DNA from: Artemisia argyi
Lineage: Eukaryota > Streptophyta > Magnoliopsida > Asterales > Asteraceae
Assembly: GCA_030686995.1 (NCBI GenBank)
Contig: CM060708.1
Location: forward strand, 188,352,749 to 188,416,748
Direction of reading: 5' to 3'
Length of the DNA: 64,000 nucleotides
The first letter of the stretch is position 1. Every line of letters starts with the position of its first letter. The translations under genes were made by a program, and so were the position numbers. The notes beneath the pieces are model-generated. The model did not search any database. It saw only the letters and a program-made list of their open reading frames with translations, and had not been told where the DNA came from. Of this stretch, positions 34,749 through 44,324 are shown in pieces.

Positions 34749-35676
34749 TGATGGATCTATACACCTTGAACTGTGTTAGATTGATACTTTGAGTTATATT
34801 ACTAAATATGCGAAATCTACTTAGTTTGGAAGAATTCCCATATCCTCATGTTTGTTGATTACTTGAAGAAACTTATTGATTTACATATTAATCATAAGTT
34901 TAGGGGAGGATTGTTGGAAATTATACTAACAGTTACCACCGCTAGTGAAGATATTACAACTGCTGAAGAATGCACTTGCAGTGGAAACTCATTACCACTG
35001 CAAGTACATATATTACCACTGCTGTTTGGATAATTGTTAGGAAACGTGTTTAGATAAATATAGAATAGATCTTGTGTATATCTTATTCTATTAGAGTTAT
35101 ACTTATTTTGTAGAAGAGGACTCCTTGTGCTATAAAAGGAGATCCTAGGTTAAAGGTTAGATATACATTTTTCTAGAGCTTCAAGGTGTAACCCTAGTGA
35201 TACTAAGATCACTCGTATTATTATCATTAATAATATTGGAGCTTATATTACTAAATATGCGGAATCTACTTAGTAATACTTAAAAGTTTGATTGTGAATG
35301 AAATAGTTGTTTATGAATGAGAACAATGTATGTAACAAACAGTAAGCTCCAATATTATTAATGATAATAATACGAGTGATCTTAGTATCACTAGGGTTAC
35401 ACCTTGAAGCTCTAGAAAAATGTATATCTAACCTTTAACCTAGGATCTCCTTTTATAGCACAAGGAATCCTCTTCTACAAAATAAGTATAACTCTAATAG
35501 AATAAGATATACACAAGATCTATTCTATATTTATCTAAACACGTTTCCTAACAATTATCCAAACAGCAGTGGTAATATATGTACTTGCAGTGGTAACGAG
35601 TTTCCACTGCAAGTGCATTCTTCAGCAGTTGTAATATCTTCACTAGCGGTGGTAACTGTTAGTATAATTCCCAACA
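34749..35676 (-). repeat. 3' LTR of copia H with an internal inverted duplication
   Basis: The outer end (34749-34823) and the inner part (from about 35246 to 35676) match the 479-bp 5' LTR at 62105-62583. Between them lies a 422-bp inverted copy (34824-35245) of 35343-35764, which includes the polypurine tract and some internal sequence. The stretch TACTAAATATGCG to CTACTTAG occurs on both sides of the inverted block, marking the breakpoint. Confidence 0.85.
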
Positions 35677-35688
35677 ATCCTCCCCTAA
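35677..35688 (-). promoter_or_regulatory. Polypurine tract of copia H
   Basis: TTAGGGGAGGAT on the minus strand abuts the LTR edge and is the expected plus-strand primer site. An inverted second copy lies at about 34900-34911 because of the LTR rearrangement. Confidence 0.75.
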
Positions 35689-35766
35689 ACTTATGATTAA
35701 TATGTAAATCAATAAGTTTCTTCAAGTAATCAACAAACATGAGGATATGGGAATTCTTCCAAACAT

Positions 35767-38616
35767 TTATCTTCTTCTTCTTAATTCCTTATCAGCTCTC
35801 ACACTTTGATCATAAATCCTTTGCAGCAAATCTTCTATGACTTCACTTCTTTCCCAACATCTAAGCTTTACTGACATCATCACAGTTAAAACTTCAGCTC
35901 TCAATGGATATTATTTCTCAGCAAGCATAAACACATCAACTCCATCTTGAGTAGAAAGATGATGTACAACACTTGAGTCATAAAATTTCCACAAAGTATT
36001 CATGTTGTGAGCTTCAAATCTCCAATGTCTGTCACTTGGGTCAGGTTCATATAATCTTCTGAAGTGAACCCACAACTCTTTAGCCTTGACATCAACAAGT
36101 TCATCCTTATTGAACTGATCTTGAACAATCCTCCACAAAGTATCCAAGTCCTCTCTATCACAAGATCTAACAATATCTTCAAAGTCTCTGCAAATACTTG
36201 TGACACTTCCAGTTCTGATGATCTTCCAAGCAACTCCAAAATCATCAGAATAGATCTCCCAACTAACTACTGGATATTTTGTTTGTAAAGGTTCAATGTT
36301 AAGCACATCAGTCTCTATGAACATCATATTAGTAACTTGTTCTTCTGTCAACTTGCTAGTACCTTCTTCTGCTTGAGATGACTTCTGTGTCTTCAATTTC
36401 TTTGCATCTTTGGATCCAAGACTCACTCCTGACCTTTTTGGCTTCATCACTACAGGTTCTTTATCCATAGGAATGAAATTACTATCTTGTCTTTTAATCC
36501 TGTAGTAAATACCTTTAATTTGATCATGTGACAATCCTTTGAACTGGGTCATCTTCATATTGCCAACATGACAGCAAAAAGTCTTCATCTCAGCAATGAT
36601 CTGTGCCTTTGTAAGTTGCCTTGGCTTCTTTTGACCTTTTCTTACATCTCCAATAATATCATCAAGAGCCTGCTGATTCTTCATTTGAATGAAATCTTTC
36701 AATTGAGCAGACCTTTGTTCTTCATTTAAGGTTGTATTTGCAATGAGTTCAAAAGCTTTCTTTCTGATCATTGGATCATGAGTAATCATGAACTCAATTT
36801 CTTGCTTTGTAGGCACATAAGTGAACATAGGAGGTTTCTCATGCAATACAGTTAGTGGAACAACTGAAAGTGGTTCTGCCATCACTGCTTCCAATTTGTC
36901 CAACCTCTTTGCTTCCATAAAACTAGGAATTTCATCTTCCTCTAGCTTTTTCTTCTTTTCAATCTCAGCTGCTCCCAATTGCTCTGCCATTCTTGCATTA
37001 TAATCTATCTGAGCTTGATCTTTCTTTGAAATCTTCTTTAATTTCTCAGATGATTCATCAACAACTTGAACTTTTCCTTTCTCTACCCTTTTTCTTTGAA
37101 ATTCTGCATCAGCAGCATCCATTACCTCTGTAACTGTTTCCACTGTGACTTTATTAGTTTCCACTGCTTCAGCAAAAATTACATTAGAACCCTCAGCTTC
37201 ATCATCCTTTGCTTGAGCATTATCAGAATCATCTAACTCAGCAAATTCCTGATCAAAATTAAGTCTCCTCCCCTTAAACTCTGCTTCTGATTTCCTCCCC
37301 TATTTGGAAGAATCTCCCAAACCTTCACTAAAGCCTGCAGAGAACTCATCTTGAGGTGAAGATGAAGAAGAAAACACAACTTTGGCAGATCTTTTCTTCT
37401 TGAGATTCTCAACTTCATTCTGTAACCTTTGAATCTCTGCTTTCATCTGATTCAGCTCTGTGGCATGTTGTAGTTTAGTTTGTGCCAGATCTTTCTCCAG
37501 AGCTTGAACCTGCTTGACTAATTTTGTACATAATTCCATCAATTCAGTTAGTTGCACACTGCCCTCAACACTTCCAACTGTGTTACCTGTTGGGAGAGGT
37601 GAATCATGGGGCATTGATTCAGGCTCTTCTCTAGTTGGACTAGGAGGAAGCCTTGAACCACCACTGCTTGTTCCTAAACCAAAAGGTTCAGTAACATGCA
37701 ATGTTGAGATGAGAGAGGTTGGTTGTTTATGCCTTCTCCCATAAGTGTGAGTTACTGCAGGGGTATGGTGAATTGGTGGAACAACAATAGTGGGTGTGTG
37801 ATGGGATACAACTGGGATAGTTGCATCTTCACCCTGTACCTGTGAAATCTTTACAAGCATTTGAGGAAAAAGTGGATGAACCTCCCCATTCCAAAGTTCT
37901 GAAGCCTTACTCATGTTTTGAAAAACTTTTGGCTTAAGACAGGAGGTTTCATAAATTCTATTGTGAGGTTGCAGTTGAAATTCATTTAACACTGCTTGCA
38001 CAAACCTTGGATACATTAAAAATTTATATGAACTCTTTACATTGCCTTTCATATTATTGAAAATAAACTTTGAAAAATTGAAAGTCCTATCAGTAGCCAA
38101 ACAAACCAAAGGATAAGCCATGGTTGATGCAAATTGTTCATAAGATGTTTTTTTAGGACTTAGGCAATGTAAAAGAGTGTGAATAAAAAATCTCCAATGG
38201 GGACAAAAATATCCTTTTCTGAAAGTTACTTTTTGTTCAGATGTATCATACCCCATGGAAGCAATATTAGTGAAAATTTCTGAATTGGGTAATGTGATGA
38301 TACCATTGAGATCATCCAATTGGAGAACTCTCCTCAAGGATGACTCAGTAACATCAATGGTTACCCCATCCACTATGGCTCTTAGAGCTTCGACAGTTTC
38401 GTGTGTGTCTCCCTGTTCAAGAGTTATGGACTCTACAGTGTTCCAGAACTGTTAGATATGAGAGACATAGATTGTGGGATTAACAGTTAAAGCATACCTT
38501 ATATGGGTTGTATTTAGAAAGTCCACAATCTGATGAAAAACAGGGCCACTCTTCTCGTTTAACTTTTGTAGGTAGGCCACTTGGTTGTGCTCCTCGACAA
38601 ATTTTAGAATCGCTAT
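35767..38616 (-). pseudogene. Sense accessory ORF of copia H (long, non-enzymatic)
   Basis: One minus-strand reading of about 950 codons runs between RNase H and the 3' LTR. It is interrupted by stops at 38452-38454, 37300-37302 and 35911-35913, and its likely start codon is ATA instead of ATG (38614-38616). The N-terminal ~200 residues form a globular domain (FHQIVDFLNTTHIRYALTVN, then LIHTLLHCLSPKKTSYEQF). A Pro/His/Thr-rich linker follows, then a coiled coil (LTELMELCTKLVKQVQALEK), a Lys/Glu-rich region, and a C-terminal domain with DLDTLWRIVQDQF and LWVHFRRLYEPD. I recall similar Asteraceae predicted proteins labelled synaptobrevin/longin-like, a label I would not trust functionally. No enzyme motif or membrane span is seen. 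Confidence 0.65.
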
Positions 38617-39088
38617 GATATTTGTGAAAAGAAGATAAAAGTGTTAGTAATCAAAGATAAAAAGCAAGCCGTATGATGATCAATTTATACTAATAGGGTT
38701 TGAGGAGTTCGTGTATTGTGAATTATCTTTAGAAAATAATAAATTAAAATAGGTAAGAAGATAATTCACTAAAATTTACCCTATTAATAAGGAAAGACGG
38801 TTATATTCACAACGGCTAGTAAAAAATAGATTACTGACACAACAGTTGTAACGGATAGTTCACCAGTGGAAAATTTTACTCTGGCAGTGGTAACAAGTGA
38901 ACTAGCAGTGGTAAAATTTCACAAAATATCAAAGAGCAGTGGTAAGTAAAACATGAAAATTTGCTGCTCTTATCATAGTTTTTAGCAAACTATCAGCTAT
39001 CAACGGATTTGATATGTCTTTACCATGACCCGTTTGCTATGGACTAGCCAACTCTTTATCACTTGGAGTATGGTGAGTTGATAACCAT
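38617..39088. other. Non-coding spacer of copia H with GCAGTGG words
   Basis: There is no coding signal. Four copies of the CAGTGG(T/A)AA word lie at about 38867-38945. The first unit of a 114-bp duplication begins at 38975. Confidence 0.6.
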
Positions 39089-39202
39089 ATAATTTTTGGT
39101 AAACTATCAACCATAAACGGATTTGTTAAGTCTTTACCAGGAGCCGTTTGCTCTGGACTAGTTGATTCTTATGTTGATAAGACATGGTGAATCAATAACC
39201 AT
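38975..39202 (+). repeat. 114-bp tandem duplication upstream of the antisense ORF
   Basis: Units start at 38975 and 39089 and share AAACTATCA, AACGGATTTG and GTCTTTACCA blocks with scattered differences. They lie 150-380 bases upstream of the TATA box at 39356, where enhancer-like elements could sit. Confidence 0.65.
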
Positions 39203-39355
39203 TTGTTGTCCCAAAGTAACTTTTTGACCAAGTTACTATTCACAAAAATATCTTCCAAAAGTCAATCCGATAATAACTAAATTTACTCCTCCAACCTACC
39301 AAAACAGGTAAGAGTAAATATTCTTCGCTAATTAAAATTCGACCTTGACTTTGCT

Positions 39356-39363
39356 TATAAAAG
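39356..39363 (+). promoter_or_regulatory. TATA box of the antisense ORF in copia H
   Basis: TATAAAAG followed by a CT- and CA-rich leader and an ATG at 39430. The spacing fits a plant core promoter with a start near 39390. Confidence 0.65.
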
Positions 39364-39429
39364 GGGGCTCATTAACCTCTATCTTTCATCAACACATATC
39401 TTCAACAACACAAACCCTACATCAGCACA

Positions 39430-39885
39430 ATGAGCTGGTTTCCAATTGTCTACATATCCTCAGATGATTCATCTGATGAGGAGATTAGCTATTGCTCAAA
39501 TTCAGAGGAACCTTCTACAGGGTGGAGTGATTACTTTCCTCCAAGTGCTGCCACATCTACATCATCCAACATGAAATCCAAAAAGACTGCAGCTTCTCCT
39601 GCTCCATCCCTGGAGTTTTATTCCAGTACTTCCTCTGATGATGATGATGATCCAACCTTCAATCTTTCCAAAGAACTTCCAAATGCCCTCACTACAGCAT
39701 TAAAGACTGCCATAAGCAACATGAAGTGGCCTGCTGTTGAGAAGCCTGCACAAGCACTAAAGCCTCCCAAGCAAGTTCTGGGCCTTTCTTGTCCAAGAAA
39801 GCAACTTTCTTTTGATGACAAGAGAAAGAGAGCTTCCAAAGGCAAGCATGATTATGAGGGTAAAGGGAAGAAACCCATGGAGTAG
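39430..39885 (+). CDS. Antisense ORF of copia H (acidic-to-basic, nuclear-like)
   Basis: This intact 151-codon frame lies on the strand opposite to copia H, between its RNase H end and the sense accessory ORF. The N-terminal half is acidic and Ser-rich (SSDDSSDEEISYCSNSEEP, about residues 10-28; SSTSSDDDDDPTF, about 65-77). The C-terminal third is basic (DKRKRASKGK, about 130-139), resembling a nuclear localisation signal. A TATA box 70 bases upstream and AATAAA at 39991 make a compact transcription unit. Antisense ORFs have been described in some plant LTR elements, but I do not recognise this one. It is short and low in complexity, so chance is possible, though the flanking signals argue for a gene. 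Confidence 0.6.
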   Translation: MSWFPIVYISSDDSSDEEISYCSNSEEPSTGWSDYFPPSAATSTSSNMKSKKTAASPAPSLEFYSSTSSDDDDDPTFNLSKELPNALTTALKTAISNMKWPAVEKPAQALKPPKQVLGLSCPRKQLSFDDKRKRASKGKHDYEGKGKKPME

Positions 39886-39990
39886 TTGTGTTGAAGGTTT
39901 AGATGTTAGGATGTTGGTTTATGTTTTGTGATGTTTTCTTTTCTGGTGACAATGTTTTCTGAACGGTTGTAATGTACTTTCTGTGGCATC

Positions 39991-39996
39991 AATAAA
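39991..39996 (+). terminator. Polyadenylation signal of the antisense ORF
   Basis: AATAAA about 105 bases after the stop codon of the antisense ORF, preceded by a TG-rich stretch (TTTTGTGATGTTTTC, GGTTGTAATGTAC). Confidence 0.5.
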
Positions 39997-40169
39997 AGTA
40001 CTTTGTCCTTTTTCATTTATCACCAATCTTTCCACTGTTGTATGACTATTTCCACTGTTCTTTAAAATCTCTGCATACAAATTAGTAGAAAACCATACAC
40101 ACATATACAAACAATATTAGTACCTAAAAACTATCCTGCAACACTGAAAAAGTATTAGACATCAAAGAT

Positions 40170-40417
40170 TTATGGATTGAGCATTCCAATACCTGTTACC
40201 AAGTACTGAAACCTACCCACATTAAGCCCTTTTGTTAATAAATCACCATAATTGTAATCAGTATGGATTTTGACAACATTAATAAGCTTTTTCTCAAAAC
40301 AATCTCTGATAAAATGATGTCTAATTTCAATGTGTTTAGTTTTTGTGTGCTGCACAGGATTTTTAATTATGCATATGGTACTACTATTGTCTATATATAT
40401 AATGGTGTTCATGAAAT
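40170..40417 (-). pseudogene. RNase H C-terminal end of copia H
   Basis: The minus strand reads IIYIDNSSTICIIKNP, HTKTKHIEIRHHFIRD and VKIHTDYNYGDLLTKGLNVGRF, then a stop. This is the closing part of copia RNase H, including the IDNSS block with its catalytic Asp and the HIEIRHHFIRD block. Its first half lies 7.7 kb away at 48170 and beyond, because TR-GAG copy 2 inserted between them. Confidence 0.9.
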
Positions 40418-40422
40418 TGTAC

Positions 40423-41845
40423 TGATGCTTGGGAATTGCACCAGGCTTTACCTCTCGAGGGATCTCGAGAAGCTTACAACCCCCACCAGGCAGTGTACCT
40501 GATCGATGTAGTATAGTATAATGACAAGTACCGTGGGATTGATCGTTCAGCTAGGAATAGTGTCGCTAGGATTAGAAAACCTAAAGACTAGGTCTAGAGA
40601 TGAGGGATGACTCTTTTTGTATTTTTAGGTTTTTATAAAAGCAAGTAAAAATCTCGGTTTTTTTTAAGGAGTGGGCGGAATTAGTTGCTAGTCAACTAAC
40701 CCAATTACTAAGATGCAATCAAAATAAAATACTAGAAATGAAAATAAACTAAATTAAACTAGTGGTGTGAGCAATATATGGGAGAATTGTGTTTACTTAG
40801 GTTTCACTACTCCCTAGATATCTTTTACAGGTTAATTACTTGTTACAGTTGCGTGGATAACGGATTGTATTCCTTAATACCATTCATGGGATGGCGTACT
40901 TACTTCCCCAATCCTATAAGCGCCTACTTCACTCCTATGTCGAGCCGGCTAAGAAGCTCCTAACATGGGATCACTAGAATTTGCTCATGCATTAAATACA
41001 ACCAATAAAACCTAGTACACATCGGTTCATGTTTCTTAAGACGTTCAAGCATGTTACACAATGGAGATCTGCCAGTTTTCTTAAGCCTAACATTGAAATC
41101 ATTCATCCATTACAACTATAAACAAGTAATCAACATATAATTAACATCTAGGTTTCATTACATCTAAGCAAACACATGAAAGATCTAGCCTAGCATGTTG
41201 AAATCAAGACAAGCATAAGATATTTTCAAACAACACATAGACATATTGAATGAATTGAAAGAGGACTTATCTTAATTGAACATGAAAGGTTTCAAGGGGT
41301 TAAAACCTTTGATAATACTGTAAAAAATGACCTAGGGTTTATTAGGTTCGACCTTAGTATTCTCTACACAAGTTCCTCTCCTAATGAATGAAAAATAGAA
41401 AAGTATATATAGATTTTGTGAGGTGACGGCGTTAAGAACAAATGTCTGACGCCGTCATCTCGCCGCCAAATAAATTCTCGGACGGCCTAGATCTGGGTTT
41501 GACGCCGTCACGTGTATTCCTTATGCAGGCCGTCACAATATTAACTCTTGACGCCCTTCTTTTGACGCCTTCAGGTTTTCTCTGGGTCGTCATGAATTTT
41601 ACTCCTGACGCCGTCACAATTTCCTTCTTGACGCCGTCAGGTACTGTTCTCAGCATGGAAAATTAAGTCTTTGCCGTTTTCTTCACTTTTATGCTCTAAA
41701 AACGTTCAAAATGCTTCCTTTTCCAGAATTTACTCCCAAAGTACCTAAAATCACAAAAGGAATGATTTAGGGCAATATTTGATCAAATAAATTCAATTCC
41801 GGGCTTAAATGACCCCCTAAAAACGGTTCATTTTTCGCCTCATCA
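40423..41845 (-). repeat. 3' LTR of TR-GAG copy 2
   Basis: This 1423-bp LTR matches 46755-48164 with scattered differences and a short indel near 41555. TGACGCCGTCA words lie at about 41420-41645 (U3). Confidence 0.9.
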
Positions 41846-42421
41846 TATACCCTTACACTTGAGATTTGCTTGTCCTCAAGCAAATGCGCTTTTATTCTAG
41901 TCAAAATACAAGTTAGGGGTCATTTAACACTAATATAAAAGTAATTACAACAAATAATCATTCCACTAAAGACCAAAGACAAGCACGGAGGTCATACACT
42001 AGCACCTTACAAATAGTGTTTAGATACTCACATCTCTCGGGTGTAATAAAGTAATATCACATTATGGAAATGGAAAACATCTCTCACTACCTGTCATAGC
42101 AAAATAGATTACCATAGGCTTGGGAAAGGATCAAACCTCCACCACATGGTGTAAGCACCTAGGATAAACTATCAAAGAGGTCTTTTAAAGGGTTGTAACG
42201 TTAGGTTTAGGGATATGGATTACACGGTTTTGTTGGATATAGGAAGTCTTTACTGGTGGCGAGTTAACAATCTTGGTTAATTACATGTACAATATGGCGT
42301 TGCTAAGCCAAGACTAGACTCGACTTAAGCTAATAAATGAAAAATAACAAAAACATAAAATAAACATAGAATGAAACGGGATGGTAGTCCGTATGTTTTT
42401 TCTTTTTTCTATTTTTTTTTC

Positions 42422-42472
<51 letters not shown>

Positions 42473-44324
42473 ATACACTTTTACCCTACCATCCAAAATA
42501 ATACATCATAGGGAATGAAAATTCCCCTTACACTTGAATTTTTACATACTTTACAATAAACTAATCTAATGACTCGAATTAAGATAATCAAAACACTTGG
42601 AGTACTTTTAAGATTAACGTACATACGGGGGTAATAATATGATGTTCTTCCCCATTGCTCCATAAAATAAGTACTTTACCCATGACTCCCAATCGTCGCA
42701 AAATAATATGTACAAGGATATGACTCGATTTAGCAACCATGTAATCAATTAGATAATTAACTAAGGGTTCAACAAATAACAATAATGCACAAAAGATGAG
42801 TGCATACACGGAAGGCTAAGGCGATTTGGGTGTACATTTAAGTGGGGTGTAACAAATTCTTCCTTTAAGTAAGATGCTTAAAGTTAGAAACGAAAAGATA
42901 GGCTCGGAGGGGTGTACTAGGGGTTTCGTGTACTAAAAATGAGTACAACGCTAAGGGTGTGGGAAAAATTAGTTGACTTAACTAGCCAAGTAATATGACT
43001 TAAATGGTCAAGTAATTATGATACGGGTTTAACACAAGGGTGATCCTAATGCCTCTTATCATGTAGTAAATCCTACTATACGAATGTAGTCTCACTAGCA
43101 GTCTCGGGATGCATCACTAACGCAAGTTCTAGAATCTAAATGCTACCGGTACACTCATAAGCACTAAAAGTAAATGCTTTTCCTATCAAATCTAAAGGCG
43201 AACCTCACATATTTGGGTGGAAAATTTTTCTGAATGATACGGTTTTTTGCTAGTCATACAATCTCCTATCCATGAGATGCTTGCTATGGCTAAAGTTTCA
43301 CTCCTAAATGTTGTAAAAAATTTTAAATTTGGCGCTAAAATTGCACTAACAAGTATTTCTCATAGTTTTATTACACATCTACTGTCAAACAAACAAACTC
43401 AAGCGAATGTGTATCTGTAAGGTATCATCATTTTACCCTCCCCTTACACTTAGGATGAACATTGTCCCCAATGTTCAAGTAAAGAATATAAAAGTGAAAT
43501 AAGTAAAAAGAATGAAATCAAATACTCCCCTGATTCGCTCTATATGGATAATAAGGTGGCCAGGTTAGATATTCCTCCAAGAAAATGAACAATCAAAGCT
43601 TCCCTTCCAGAATATAAATCATCTTCTTGTCATACATAACCTGTAAAACCTGAGAAAACAGACAAGGCAACCTCGCATAAAATCGGCGGCAATCTATATA
43701 TGCTAACAAATCCTAGAAAACAAAATAAGATATAATGCTTGTGGAATGATGTTTGCAGATTTCCTGGAGATTATAAAACTAATGATTCAACAAAAACTCT
43801 AAGACTCCATTAGAAAAACAAAACTGGTAAAATTTCCAGAATTTTACACGTGACGCCGTCAAGAGTAAACTCGTGACGCCGTCAGAAGTGATCTGCAGAA
43901 ATTCTTATGTTAAGTTTCTGGAAAATTTCTGGAAAAACTTCGTCCTACTTCCTAGAAAATCCTGCAAAACATCATTATGACTCGATACAAGCATTTGACT
44001 CTAACAAATACGAATATACATGTTCACTTAATATTGTGGAGAATCATGATCGGTTTTGTTTCTTAAAAACATATTTGGGGTTTCCCCTTACATTTATCTT
44101 TTACGAAATACCTTTGGATGAAGTTAAGACTAGGCCAAACAACAAAATAAAGTATTTTCGTCATTTTAGTTTGAAACATGATCTACCAACAATAAAAATA
44201 AAGCATGCATACGGAAGCAAATAACAAACACACAAAATAAAAATCACACAAAGCATGGGTTGCCTCCCAAGAAGCGCTTTTCTTTATTTACGAGTCTTGT
44301 AGCTAGACTCAAGGTCATGGGTTA
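41846..44324 (-). other. 3' non-coding region of TR-GAG copy 2
   Basis: The minus strand carries AAGTGTAAGGG-type words near 41849-41860, 42526-42537, 43437-43448 and 44083-44094, at spacings similar to copy 1. A 9-bp hairpin lies at 41864-41885 and a 47-base homopolymer at 42424-42470. Two TGACGCCGTCA words occur near 43853-43885. No coding region is supported. Confidence 0.75.

Noticed and set aside
34848..35740. Two nearly identical 61-codon frames on opposite strands (34848-35033 and 35555-35740)
   Set aside because: They are the same stretch of the inverted LTR duplication and are non-coding LTR sequence. No protein evidence.
43907..44224. 105-codon plus-strand frame in TR-GAG copy 2 3' region
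   Set aside because: The homologous stretch in copy 1 (17708-17896) keeps only part of it, and base differences do not favour coding. Treated as chance.
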